From: Listeria grayi DSM 20601
GTDB taxonomy: Bacteria > Bacillota > Bacilli > Lactobacillales > Listeriaceae
DNA: 64,000 bases
Reading direction: 5' to 3'
NCBI RefSeq assembly: GCF_000148995.1
Contig: NZ_GL538353.1
Coordinates: 124,001 to 188,000, forward strand
The notes beneath the pieces were generated by a model. The model worked only from the letters and a program-made list of their open reading frames with translations, searched no databases and was not told the origin of the DNA. This document shows positions 35,831-45,349 of this stretch, piece after piece. Both the position numbers and the translations under genes were made by a program. Each line of letters opens with the position of its first letter. Positions within the stretch are counted from its first letter, which is position 1.

Positions 35831-37456
35831 ATGAATAAAAAATGGTGGCAGGAAACAGTCATTTATCAAATTTACCCACGCAGTTTTTATGATAGTAACC
35901 AAGATGGTGTGGGAGATCTGCAAGGAATCATTCGGAAACTGCCGTACTTGGAGAAATTGGGGATCGGAGCAATCTGGCTTAGTCCAGTTTGTGCTTCTCC
36001 CAATGACGACAACGGCTACGATATCAGCGATTACCAAGCGATCGCACCGGAATACGGCACCATGGCAGATATGGACGCATTGATCGCCGAAGCAAAGCAG
36101 CACGGCATCGCGATTATCATGGATCTCGTCGTCAATCATACCTCCGATGAACATCCTTGGTTCCAGGAAGCCAAAAAAAGTAAAGATAATCCTTACCGCG
36201 ATTATTATATCTGGCGCCCTAATCACGGCAAATTACCAAACGGACTGCGTTCGACATTCAGCGGATCCGCTTGGGAATTAGACGAAACGACCAACGAGTA
36301 TTATCTGCACCTTTTTAGTAAAAAACAACCGGACCTTAATTGGGAAAATCCAAAAGTACGCGAAGAGATCTACCGGATGATGAATTTTTGGCTGGAAAAA
36401 GGGATCGGCGGTTTCCGCATGGATGTGATCGATTTGATCGGGAAACAGCCCGACAAGGAAATCACTGCCAACGGTCCTCTGTTGCACACGTATTTACAAG
36501 AAATGAACCGCGAGACATTCGGCAAATATAATGTGCTGACAGTTGGTGAAACATGGGGCGTTACTCCAAGCGGGGCTTTGCTTTATACGAATCCGGATCG
36601 TGAAGAGTTGTCGATGGTCTTTCAATTTGAACACGCTGCCCTGGATGAGCAACCCGATAAACAGAAGTGGGACTTGCAAGAATGGGACTTTCTCAAATTA
36701 AAACAAATCTTCAGCAAATGGCAGACCAAACTAGACGAACGCGGCTGGAACAGTTTGTTTTGGAATAATCACGATCTCCCGCGCGTCGTTTCCAGACTTG
36801 GCAACGATTCAGAAAAATACCGCGAAGTCAGTGCAAAAATGCTGGCAACGATTTTGCATTTACAAAAAGGCACCCCTTATATCTACCAAGGAGAAGAAAT
36901 CGGCCTGACGAATACGGCCATAAATGCGATCGAAGAAGCCGATGACATCGAATCTCACAACATGTACCGTGAGCGCTTGGCGGCAGGATATACAGAAGCA
37001 GAGATTCTCCACGCTATCAACGCTAAGGGCCGAGACAATGCCCGCCGGCCGATTCCGTGGAATGACAGCAAAAACGGCGGTTTCACAGACGGTTCACCAT
37101 GGCTAGCACTTAATCCGCGTTATGATGTCATCAATGTGGAAAATGCCCTGCAAGATCTGAATTCCCTCTTTTATCATTATCAAAAACTGGTCCAACTGCG
37201 CAAAGAAAATGAATTGATCGTCTGGGGAAGCTATCAAGAACTCCTGCCAGAACATCCCGCGATCTATGCCTATTTGCGTACTAACAAGCAGGAAACGTGG
37301 CTAATACTGGCTAATTTTTATGAAGCCGAAACGACCGCCGAGTTGGCCGGATACACTGCGGAAAAGATCATTTTGAGCAACTATCCGGATAGCAAAATCT
37401 CTTTACATGAAGTAACACTGCGTCCTTATGAAGCAGTCGTTTATAAATTGAAATAA
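35831..37456 (+). CDS. GH13 alpha-glucosidase / oligo-1,6-glucosidase, second copy
   Basis: A 541-residue cytoplasmic hydrolase related to the enzyme at 25706. GH13 regions: MDLVVNHTS, GFRMDVIDLIGK with nucleophile Asp, TVGETWG with acid Glu and WNNHDLPR. The residue after the nucleophile is Val, which is associated in this subfamily with alpha-1,6 preference; the copy at 25706 has Ala. It starts 1 base after the maltose phosphorylase stop, so it is co-translated with it. Confidence 0.9.
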   Translation: MNKKWWQETVIYQIYPRSFYDSNQDGVGDLQGIIRKLPYLEKLGIGAIWLSPVCASPNDDNGYDISDYQAIAPEYGTMADMDALIAEAKQHGIAIIMDLVVNHTSDEHPWFQEAKKSKDNPYRDYYIWRPNHGKLPNGLRSTFSGSAWELDETTNEYYLHLFSKKQPDLNWENPKVREEIYRMMNFWLEKGIGGFRMDVIDLIGKQPDKEITANGPLLHTYLQEMNRETFGKYNVLTVGETWGVTPSGALLYTNPDREELSMVFQFEHAALDEQPDKQKWDLQEWDFLKLKQIFSKWQTKLDERGWNSLFWNNHDLPRVVSRLGNDSEKYREVSAKMLATILHLQKGTPYIYQGEEIGLTNTAINAIEEADDIESHNMYRERLAAGYTEAEILHAINAKGRDNARRPIPWNDSKNGGFTDGSPWLALNPRYDVINVENALQDLNSLFYHYQKLVQLRKENELIVWGSYQELLPEHPAIYAYLRTNKQETWLILANFYEAETTAELAGYTAEKIILSNYPDSKISLHEVTLRPYEAVVYKLK

Positions 37457-37470
37457 AGGAGCAGAAGCCT

Positions 37471-38121
37471 GTGGGAAAGCAAATTTATCAAGGTGCTATT
37501 TTTGACTTAGATGGCGTATTAGTAGATACTGCCAAATATCATTTCTTGGCGTGGCAGGCGCTCGCCGAAGAGTTGGAGATCCCCTTTTCCGAGCATGACA
37601 ACGAGCGGCTGAAAGGTGTTTCACGAATGGCTTCGCTGGAAATCCTGCTTTCGCTGGGAAACAATCCGACATACTCCGCGTCCGAAAAAGAAGCCTTTGC
37701 AGCTCTGAAAAATGAACGTTATGTCGCGTATATTTCCGAAATGGATGCTTCAGAGATCTTGACTGGGGTGAAGCCGACATTAGAAAACTTGCGAGAGCAA
37801 GGAATCAGAATAGCATTGGGGTCAGCAAGCAAAAATGCACCATTGATCTTGGAGCGAACTGGCTTGCTGCGCTATTTCGATGAACTAGTCGACGGGAATG
37901 ATGTAGCGAAAGCGAAACCCGACCCGGAGGTGTTTCTGCGTGGAGCCGAAAAAATGGGACTGCCGCCGGAAACGTGTGTCGTCTTTGAAGATTCCGAAGC
38001 AGGATGCAGCGCCGCCAAAGCAGCAGGAATGTATGCAGTCGGTATTGGCAAGGCAGCAAACCTGCCGTCTGCAGATGAACATTTAGCTTCTTTGGAGGCT
38101 TTTAGTTGGAAGGAAATATAA
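37471..38121 (+). CDS. pgmB: Beta-phosphoglucomutase (HAD superfamily), second copy
   Basis: A 216-residue enzyme converting beta-glucose-1-phosphate from maltose phosphorylase to glucose-6-phosphate. The GTG start at 37471 has AAAGGAG 9 bases upstream. Motifs: DLDGVLVDTAKYHFLAW, KGVSRMASLE, SASKNAP, KAKPDPEVF, FEDSEAGCSAAKAAGM. Same length and plan as the copy at 3487, though clearly diverged. Last gene of the maltodextrin operon, followed by a strong terminator. Confidence 0.94.
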   Translation: MGKQIYQGAIFDLDGVLVDTAKYHFLAWQALAEELEIPFSEHDNERLKGVSRMASLEILLSLGNNPTYSASEKEAFAALKNERYVAYISEMDASEILTGVKPTLENLREQGIRIALGSASKNAPLILERTGLLRYFDELVDGNDVAKAKPDPEVFLRGAEKMGLPPETCVVFEDSEAGCSAAKAAGMYAVGIGKAANLPSADEHLASLEAFSWKEI

Positions 38122-38158
38122 AAAAGTCACTGCCTGATTCCCCAGGCAGTGACTTTTT
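38122..38158 (+). terminator. Terminator of the maltodextrin operon
   Basis: AAAGTCACTGCCTG and CAGGCAGTGACTTT form a perfect stem followed by TT. Confidence 0.9.
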
Positions 38159-38266
38159 CGTTTCACATAAAAACCAAGTCCTAAATAATTTCCAGAAACT
38201 ATTTTTTGAAAGTCATTTCTATAGTAAGATAGAGAGTGGAGAAGATGGAAAAAAGGAGTACGATAA

Positions 38267-38968
38267 ATGACTTATGTAGAGATGAAAGAAGTATCAAAAT
38301 TTTATCAAATGGGCGAAAATACAGTTACTGCCAATGATAAGATTACATTTCAGATCCACGAAGGCGAGTTTGTTGTCATTGTAGGTCCCTCGGGAGCAGG
38401 GAAATCCACAGTGCTGAATATTCTTGGTGGAATGGATACATGTGATGCGGGAGAAGTAAAAGTAGATGGTTCAGATATCGCAGCATTAAGTGCGCGTAAT
38501 CTAACCAGTTATCGGCGCAATGATGTCGGTTTTGTCTTTCAATTTTATAATTTAGTCCCGAATTTGACAGCAAAAGAAAATGTAGAATTAGCGGCACAGA
38601 TATCGCCGAATGCACTTGATGCGGAAGAAGTGCTGCGAAGTGTTGGCCTGGGGCATCGGCTGGATAACTTTCCAGCACAATTATCGGGCGGTGAACAGCA
38701 GCGGGTAGCGATTGCCCGCGCTTTGGCGAAATCCCCCAAATTACTGTTGTGTGATGAGCCTACTGGCGCGCTGGATTACGAAACGGGAAAAGCAATCTTG
38801 AAATTGCTTCAAGATACCTGCCGGAAGACCGGAACGACCGTTATCGTGATCACTCATAATACAGCGATCAAGCCGATTGCCGATCGGATCATTGAGATCA
38901 ATGATGCCAAAGTACGGAAAATACGCGAAAATGAGTCCCCTGTTTCAATCGACGAAATAGAGTGGTAG
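38267..38968 (+). CDS. ABC transporter ATPase, MacB/LolD type
   Basis: A 233-residue ATPase with Walker [11 protein letters not shown]-loop region [17 protein letters not shown], signature [15 protein letters not shown], Walker [13 protein letters not shown] and the H-loop VITHN. It drives the FtsX-like permease encoded 13 bases downstream. Such pairs act in export, mechanotransmission or cell-envelope stress response rather than nutrient import. Confidence 0.93.
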   Translation: MTYVEMKEVSKFYQMGENTVTANDKITFQIHEGEFVVIVGPSGAGKSTVLNILGGMDTCDAGEVKVDGSDIAALSARNLTSYRRNDVGFVFQFYNLVPNLTAKENVELAAQISPNALDAEEVLRSVGLGHRLDNFPAQLSGGEQQRVAIARALAKSPKLLLCDEPTGALDYETGKAILKLLQDTCRKTGTTVIVITHNTAIKPIADRIIEINDAKVRKIRENESPVSIDEIEW

Positions 38969-38981
38969 AAGGGAGAAAGAA

Positions 38982-41900
38982 TTGAAGCGAACGGCATTGT
39001 GGAAAGACATCTGCAGAGAGATATGGCACTCCAAAAGCCGCTTTATTTCTATCTTTCTTTTAATCATGCTTGGCGTAGCTTTTTTCTCCGGATTAAAAGC
39101 TACCGGTCCAGACATGCTTTTAACAGCTGATACGTATTTTAAGAAATACCAATTAGCACACTTTTCGGTCCAATCTACTTACGGGCTTGATGAGACCGAC
39201 AAAAAAGCAATCCAAGCAGCTGATGATGTAAAGCATGTAGAAATGGGTTATAGCGCAGATGTACTCTTGAAAAATAGCAACCTAGTCACAAAAGTTTTCT
39301 CAGTCACAAATGATACAAAACTCAATCAATACCAAGCCATAGCTGGCCGCTTGCCAGACAAGAGCAGGGAGATCGCGCTAGACAGTAAATCAAAAATGAG
39401 GAAGCACTATAAACTGGGCGATCGCGTGACATTCGTCGATAGCGATGGTAGCAAACTAACAAAAAATTTCCGAACAGCCACATATACGATTGTCGGTTTT
39501 GTAAAAACACCGATGTATATCCAAAAAGGCGAGCGCGGCAGTAGTACGATCGGAACGGGTCAAACAGATGCTTTCGCCGTCGTACCAAAGGAAGACTTCG
39601 ATCTACCAGTCTACACACAAATGAATGTCACTTTTAAGCAGCTTGCCAAAACAAACGCTTACAGTGAATCCTATAAAACACAGTCGCGTCAGGCGAAAGA
39701 AGCAGTCAAGAACGCCTTGCAAGATCAACCTAAAGCAAGGCTTGCCAAAATAAAAGCCAACGCACAGAAAAAAATCGACGCCGGTAAGAAAGAACTACGG
39801 CAAGCCCGCCAAAAATTGACGAAAAACCAAGCCAAACTTGATGCTGCAAAGGCGAAGCTAGCAGATGCTAGGGCAAAATACGAGCATGGAAAAACCGAAC
39901 TCGCTAATCGTTCCGCGGCTGCACAAGCCAAACTCACACAAGCCGATCGCGATCTGCAAGCAGCGAAAGCCAAGCTCGCGCGTGCAAAAGCCAAGATTGC
40001 TTCCGGCGAAGAGCAGCTAAGTCAGGCGGAAGAAGAGCTGAAATCAGGCAAAGAAGTATGGCAGCAGGCGAAAAAACAAGTTGTACAAGTCAAATCAGCT
40101 GTAAAAACAGCTAGAAACCTACTTCAGCAAGCAAAAAAACAAAACAACATCGCAGATCTTTCTCATGATAGAAATGGCATAAAAAAGGAGATCACAAGTA
40201 CAATCGAAGAAATGGATCTCGCAAAAGAAGAAAAACGAACATTGAAACAAGCACTTTCCGAATATGAAGGTGAACTGGATGACTTTTTGAAGCAGACAGA
40301 TAACGCTGATGTAAGTGACAAAGATGTCCAGCAAGGCCTTAAATTTTTGCTAGCGCGTTTAAATCAGGCTGACCGCTATTTGGATCAGATGGAAAGAGAA
40401 TTAGCAAAAGAAAAGCGCCGGATCGACCAAGGCGAAAAGACACTTTCTCAAAAGAAAGCGGCATTAGCGAGTGCCAAAACTGCTTATGCGAACGGACAAC
40501 ACGATTATCAAGCAGGCTTGGCAAAATGGAACGCTGGGAAGCAAACGTATCAGCGTGAAAAAGCAGCAGGTGAAGCGAAATTAGCTGCCGCTCTAAAAGA
40601 AATCACAGCGGGTGAAGCAAATTACCAAACTAAATTAGCTTTGTTCCATAAAGAACGAGCAAAAGCGGAGAAACGCTTGGCCAAAGCAGAAAAAGATTTA
40701 CAGATCGAACAAGAACGGCTGGATGCGCTTAAAAAACCTCATTATTTTGTACTTGATCGCAACACAAATCCAGGCTACAGCGAGTATCAAGAAAATGCCG
40801 ATCGGCTGTCTTCGATGTCAACGATCTTTCCCATCTTCTTTTTCCTGATTGCAGCCCTTGTCTGTCTAACGACAATGACGCGGATGATCGAGGAGCAGCG
40901 GACACAGATCGGAACCTTGAAGGCATTAGGATACACTAACGGCAGCATTATCTTGAAATATCTGGTATACGGCTCACTAGCAAGTGTTTTCGGCGGCATT
41001 GCTGGAATCATCATTGGGTTTCAAGTGTTTCCGTCAATCATTTTCAATGCTTATAAAACCATGTACACGATGCCGGATATCACACTCGGTATCTATTGGG
41101 GAATCATTGCGATCTCCCTACTCGTTGCGATCGCCTGCACGACGCTGACTGCCTTCATTGCCTGTCGCGCAGAATTGCGAGCAAATGCTTCTGTATTGAT
41201 GCGGCCGCGGGCACCGAAGAGTGGCAAACGAATCTTACTGGAACGCGTGACGTTTCTCTGGAGACGAATGAACTTTACCAGCAAGGTCACCGCACGAAAT
41301 CTATTTCGCTATAAACAGCGCATGCTGATGACAGTGCTTGGCGTGGCAGGATGTACAGCACTGATCTTAACAGGATTTGGTCTACGCGACTCGATCAGCA
41401 ATATTGCGGATCGCCAGTACGGCGACATCATGCGTTATGACGCCGCCATCAACCTGGATGAAACAGCGCCGAAAACTGCTAGAGCCACGTACAGATCGCT
41501 TATGCAAGATACTACTATTTCCAGTCGTCTGGAAGTTTCGCAAAATAATCTGGACGCTGTGAAAAATGGAACACGTCCACAAAACGTCTCGGTGATCGTA
41601 CCAAAACGAATGGATAAGTTCGCAGACTTTATCGTCCTTCGTGATCGTGTGACACATAAACGGGAAAGCATTCCTGATAACGGTGCAGTTTTAAACGAAA
41701 AATTGGCACGTCTCTATCACGTGAAAGCAGGCGATCACTTGACTGTCCGCGATGGTAGTCACACAGAATATAAAATAAAAGTCACCGCCATAACAGAAAA
41801 TTACGCCTTTCATTATTTATATATGAAACCAGCGTATTACGAAAAAATCTTTTCCAAAAAGCCTGTCTACAATCTGGATCTACTTCATTTGAAGGATACC

Positions 41901-42413
41901 TCCAGTTCATGGCAGAATGCTTACGCAGAAAAACTTGTTGACAGTAAAGCGGTGCTAGGCGTCACGTATTCCAATACCGTCAGTTCCTTACTCGACAATA
42001 CGCTGGATAGTTTGGACGTGGTCATTGTGGTATTGATCGCATCCGCAGCACTGCTCGCTTTTGTTGTTCTTTACAATTTGACGAATATCAATATTTCCGA
42101 GCGCGTCCGCGAACTTTCAACGATTAAAGTGCTCGGCTTCTATCCTAAAGAAATCACGATGTATGTGTATCGGGAAAATATCATCTTAACGTTGATGGGA
42201 ATCTTCGTCGGCTTCTTTGCAGGAGCATTCCTGCACCGCTTTGTTATTACGACCGCCGAAGTTGACCAGATGATGTTCAGCCCATCGATCGGCTGGTTAA
42301 GTTATCTATATTCCGCGCTTTTAACGCTTCTGTTTGCAGCCGTGGTCATGATCGTCATGCATATTAAGCTGAAACGAATTGATATGATCGAAGCGCTGAA
42401 ATCGGTAGAGTGA
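38982..42413 (+). CDS. FtsX-like ABC permease with long extracytoplasmic coiled coil
   Basis: A 1143-residue membrane protein starting at a TTG 8 bases after AAGGGAG. One N-terminal helix (SRFISIFLLIMLGVAFFSGL) is followed by a large extracytoplasmic domain. Residues about 245-590 of that domain are an Ala/Lys/Glu-rich coiled coil (KKELRQARQKLTKNQAKLDA and many similar repeats). Next come three helices with the FtsX fold (IGTLKALGYTNG), a second extracytoplasmic domain and four terminal helices. This is the architecture of large Bacillota FtsX-type permeases. The cargo is unknown; there is no adjacent two-component system. Confidence 0.88.
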   Translation: MKRTALWKDICREIWHSKSRFISIFLLIMLGVAFFSGLKATGPDMLLTADTYFKKYQLAHFSVQSTYGLDETDKKAIQAADDVKHVEMGYSADVLLKNSNLVTKVFSVTNDTKLNQYQAIAGRLPDKSREIALDSKSKMRKHYKLGDRVTFVDSDGSKLTKNFRTATYTIVGFVKTPMYIQKGERGSSTIGTGQTDAFAVVPKEDFDLPVYTQMNVTFKQLAKTNAYSESYKTQSRQAKEAVKNALQDQPKARLAKIKANAQKKIDAGKKELRQARQKLTKNQAKLDAAKAKLADARAKYEHGKTELANRSAAAQAKLTQADRDLQAAKAKLARAKAKIASGEEQLSQAEEELKSGKEVWQQAKKQVVQVKSAVKTARNLLQQAKKQNNIADLSHDRNGIKKEITSTIEEMDLAKEEKRTLKQALSEYEGELDDFLKQTDNADVSDKDVQQGLKFLLARLNQADRYLDQMERELAKEKRRIDQGEKTLSQKKAALASAKTAYANGQHDYQAGLAKWNAGKQTYQREKAAGEAKLAAALKEITAGEANYQTKLALFHKERAKAEKRLAKAEKDLQIEQERLDALKKPHYFVLDRNTNPGYSEYQENADRLSSMSTIFPIFFFLIAALVCLTTMTRMIEEQRTQIGTLKALGYTNGSIILKYLVYGSLASVFGGIAGIIIGFQVFPSIIFNAYKTMYTMPDITLGIYWGIIAISLLVAIACTTLTAFIACRAELRANASVLMRPRAPKSGKRILLERVTFLWRRMNFTSKVTARNLFRYKQRMLMTVLGVAGCTALILTGFGLRDSISNIADRQYGDIMRYDAAINLDETAPKTARATYRSLMQDTTISSRLEVSQNNLDAVKNGTRPQNVSVIVPKRMDKFADFIVLRDRVTHKRESIPDNGAVLNEKLARLYHVKAGDHLTVRDGSHTEYKIKVTAITENYAFHYLYMKPAYYEKIFSKKPVYNLDLLHLKDTSSSWQNAYAEKLVDSKAVLGVTYSNTVSSLLDNTLDSLDVVIVVLIASAALLAFVVLYNLTNINISERVRELSTIKVLGFYPKEITMYVYRENIILTLMGIFVGFFAGAFLHRFVITTAEVDQMMFSPSIGWLSYLYSALLTLLFAAVVMIVMHIKLKRIDMIEALKSVE

Positions 42414-42416
42414 TTA

Positions 42417-42456
42417 AAAAGTGAATTTCTAATTATTAGAAGTTCACTTTTTTTGA
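42417..42456 (+). terminator. Terminator after the FtsX-like permease
   Basis: AAAAAGTGAATTTCTAAT pairs with ATTAGAAGTTCACTTTTT with one mismatch, then a T-run. Confidence 0.85.
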
Positions 42457-42511
42457 CGAATAAATTATTATATAGATAAAGAAATATAAAATGATACGGG
42501 AGGAATATACT

Positions 42512-44014
42512 ATGGATTTAGCAACTATGATAAAAAGTGAGAGTATAATACCGGAGGATGCTTATGAAGAGTTTTTAAAACGAAATAAAGTAGTAATGAA
42601 AGAACATGAATTGAAAACTATAGGTAGTTTTATATCGACATTAAAAATAGGCGATTATAATAATTTTTTAGAATATTACTTTAATTATTTTTTTGTTGGA
42701 TACAAAATCCCTCAAATAGGTGAGGAATTTGATTTATTGAGATTTGGAACAAATTTTAATGTGAATATTGAATTAAAACGAAAAGCTACGGATGAAGCTG
42801 TTTTAAGACAATTGAAGAGGAAAAAGCATTATCTAGGGATTTTAAATTGTCAAACTTTACATTTTTGTTATAGAGAAGAAGATAATAGTATAGTTAGTTT
42901 AGGGGACCAATTAGAGCTGATAAAATATAGTGCGGATGATCTTATGAGCTGTTTAGAAGCACAAAAAGTTTTAAATGTAACATTGTCTGATGCTGATCGC
43001 TTATTTAATCCAGCTGACTTTTTAATCTCTCCATTTAATGCTACAGATGCCTTTATTAAGGGGGATTATTTTTTAACGCAACATCAATATAAGATTCAAC
43101 AATTAATAAAAAGTGATCTATTTAAGAATAAAGAATCACATTTGATTGAAGGTAAGGCCGGGACAGGTAAAACGTTATTGATTTATAATTTAGCAAAAGA
43201 GCTTATGCATGAGGATAAAAAGGTAATGATTATTCACTGTGGGAAGTTAAATGATGGACATAGAATATTGAACTCTAAATATGGATTTAGTATACAAAGT
43301 ATTAAGTCAGTAAAAAATACCATAAGGGAAAAAGATACTGATATTATAATAATTGATGAATGTCAAAGAATAAAAAAACAACAATTATTGTTTATTCAAG
43401 AATATGCAAAACAATTTGGAGTATTAGTCGTCTATTCTTTAGATCCAGAACAATGCCTTAGCAATTCAGAAATTCGAACTAAGATTAAAGAAGAAATTAT
43501 ATTGAATATTCCTCAGTCAAATGTACATAGATTAAAAAATAAGATAAGAACTAATGTAGAAATGGCCGAATTTATAAAAAAATTTTTTAAGCATGATAAA
43601 AATGATATACCGTTAGCTAATTCTAATAGAAATATTCAATTAAAGTATTTTAAAAGTTATAATGATGGATTAATATTTTGGCAAAAGCTAAGTGAAAAAG
43701 GTTGGACACCAATTAAATATACACCTAGCTTGCATAGTCCTGATCCATTTGATGTCATAGATGAAAATTCTTATAATAATTCTCATGATGTCATTGGACA
43801 AGAGTTTGATAAGGTTTGTATTATTATCGATAATAATTTTAATTATCAAAAAGAAGGAGATATTTTAACTTTAGAAGGTACAAATAGTTCCTATTATCAT
43901 TCATCTAAGATGCTTTTTCAAAACATGACAAGAAGTAGAAAAAAGCTTTGTTTAATAATAATAGAGAATAAGAATCTCTTCATAGAAGTGTCTAAATTGT
44001 TAGAAGTAATATAG
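42512..44014 (+). CDS. Putative nuclease-helicase (DUF2075/Schlafen-like), defence candidate
   Basis: A 500-residue protein; the ATG at 42512 follows GGGAGG. The N-terminal part has Asp74 in EEFDLL and Glu87-Leu-Lys89 in NVNIELK, a spacing that fits a PD-(D/E)XK nuclease core. Residues about 205-500 form an SF1-like P-loop ATPase. Walker A is at 214-221 (GKAGTGKT) and Walker B around Asp282-Glu283. A late QEFDKVCIIID segment and an MTRSRKKLCLII motif resemble the helicase motifs of DUF2075 proteins. The gene is much more AT-rich than its neighbours and stands alone between two terminators, which suggests recent transfer. A nucleic-acid defence role is inferred, not shown. Confidence 0.75.
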   Translation: MDLATMIKSESIIPEDAYEEFLKRNKVVMKEHELKTIGSFISTLKIGDYNNFLEYYFNYFFVGYKIPQIGEEFDLLRFGTNFNVNIELKRKATDEAVLRQLKRKKHYLGILNCQTLHFCYREEDNSIVSLGDQLELIKYSADDLMSCLEAQKVLNVTLSDADRLFNPADFLISPFNATDAFIKGDYFLTQHQYKIQQLIKSDLFKNKESHLIEGKAGTGKTLLIYNLAKELMHEDKKVMIIHCGKLNDGHRILNSKYGFSIQSIKSVKNTIREKDTDIIIIDECQRIKKQQLLFIQEYAKQFGVLVVYSLDPEQCLSNSEIRTKIKEEIILNIPQSNVHRLKNKIRTNVEMAEFIKKFFKHDKNDIPLANSNRNIQLKYFKSYNDGLIFWQKLSEKGWTPIKYTPSLHSPDPFDVIDENSYNNSHDVIGQEFDKVCIIIDNNFNYQKEGDILTLEGTNSSYYHSSKMLFQNMTRSRKKLCLIIIENKNLFIEVSKLLEVI

Positions 44015-44062
44015 AACATGCTTGTTAAAATGATTTTGATTAAGAGGTTATATAAATTTTAA

Positions 44063-44108
44063 AAAAAGAACTTTTACTCCTATTATCAAGAAGTAAAAGT
44101 TCTTTTTT
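44063..44108. terminator. Bidirectional terminator
   Basis: AAAGAACTTTTAC and GTAAAAGTTCTTT are perfect arms with A- and T-runs outside. It serves the nuclease-helicase gene and the convergent esterase gene. Confidence 0.85.
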
Positions 44109-44121
44109 TAGCACCAGGCTA

Positions 44122-45138
44122 CTATTTTTTATACCTATTCACAAACTGCAATGTCTCCTGATAACATTTCTTAGCTTCTTTAGTCGCATAATCAAATTGA
44201 TATTCATGGGTTATTTCCTTTTTGGACGAGGTATAAAATAACTGCGCCACTGGAACATCAAGTTCTTTCAGCCGGTCTGCTAAAGCGTGCCCTTGTTCTT
44301 GGAAGGAATACGCATTGCCGTCGGTGATATAAGTTGGCGGGAAGTCTTTATTTACATGCGCTACTAAACTTGCTTCCTGCAGCTTATCGCTTTCTTTCCA
44401 GTCCTTTGTCCCAATCAAGGACCATGCAACGGTGGTAACAAAAAATTTCATAAATCTACTTTTGGAATGCTGCAAGGCAGTTTGTTTTAAATCGACAGGA
44501 CCACAGTAAGAAATAGTACCTTTGATATGTCCGCTTGGGATCAATTGCTTCATATCCATTTGTTTTGCATAGCTGTTATTTGTTTGAATGGTAGCATATT
44601 GCAGGGCGATTTGAGAGCCGGCGCTATCACCACCAAAGAAAATACGGCTTAGATCTAGCTGAGTATCTTTCACTTTGTCCTTCTGTAATGTTTGGATCAA
44701 TTCGTCCACTTGATGGACTTGATTGGGATACTGGGAGGCAGGAGCGTGCTCATAGTTTATTGCTACAACGGCAACTTTAGCGTCTGAAGCCATGCGGGTA
44801 GCAAATTCTTTCATTCCTGATTTATCGCCACCGACATATCCACCGCCATGCAGCCAAATAATCACCGGGATAGGCTTTTTGATATTTTTCGGATAATAAA
44901 TATCATAGTCATTTTGCTTGAATTTAGAAGGATACTTGCGATTCGATTTTACCGTCGTATTGTTTTTGGCTAGTGCATAGGCAGGTTTATCCTTGATCTG
45001 GACTTCTGCAGCAAACATATGATTGATGATCAGCGCGCCTGGTCTTGGAGATACTTGAAAGGCGATGAATAGCAATAACACCAGTCCTAGCAAGATTCCG
45101 ATTATCCAAGCGGAGATTTTCCATAATTTTCTTTTCAT
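44122..45138 (-). CDS. Membrane-anchored alpha/beta hydrolase (HSL-type esterase)
   Basis: A 338-residue hydrolase. The ATG at 45138 has GAGG 7 bases upstream, better than the GTG at 45150. An N-terminal helix (residues about 8-30, ISAWIIGILLGLVLLLFIAF) anchors the catalytic domain outside the cell. The oxyanion motif LHGGGYVGG and nucleophile motif FGGDSAGSQ define the hormone-sensitive-lipase-like family; the histidine is likely the one in ITHEYQFDY. Small acyl esters are probable substrates. Confidence 0.88.
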   Translation of the reverse strand: MKRKLWKISAWIIGILLGLVLLLFIAFQVSPRPGALIINHMFAAEVQIKDKPAYALAKNNTTVKSNRKYPSKFKQNDYDIYYPKNIKKPIPVIIWLHGGGYVGGDKSGMKEFATRMASDAKVAVVAINYEHAPASQYPNQVHQVDELIQTLQKDKVKDTQLDLSRIFFGGDSAGSQIALQYATIQTNNSYAKQMDMKQLIPSGHIKGTISYCGPVDLKQTALQHSKSRFMKFFVTTVAWSLIGTKDWKESDKLQEASLVAHVNKDFPPTYITDGNAYSFQEQGHALADRLKELDVPVAQLFYTSSKKEITHEYQFDYATKEAKKCYQETLQFVNRYKK

Positions 45139-45349
45139 CTTTTTCCTCACTTATCAAATAAGGTTTATTATAGCATAGTTTTCCAGATTGACAGCTTGTA
45201 AATAAGAAACGTGCAAATGGAGAGGCCATAAGTGTTTTCTCTATAAAAAAGATATATGTGCGATATTTCACTTGATGATATAGCCATTCCGCTAGACTAC
45301 CGCTATACTTGAAACGTACATTTCATTTACATCTTAGGAGGAAAAAAAC

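Noticed and set aside
39725-39994. Minus-strand open stretch of 89 codons
   Set aside because: It is the antisense of the repetitive coiled-coil region of the FtsX-like permease; it has no ribosome site and its Ala/Ser/Phe-rich product mirrors the Lys/Ala codons of the real gene.
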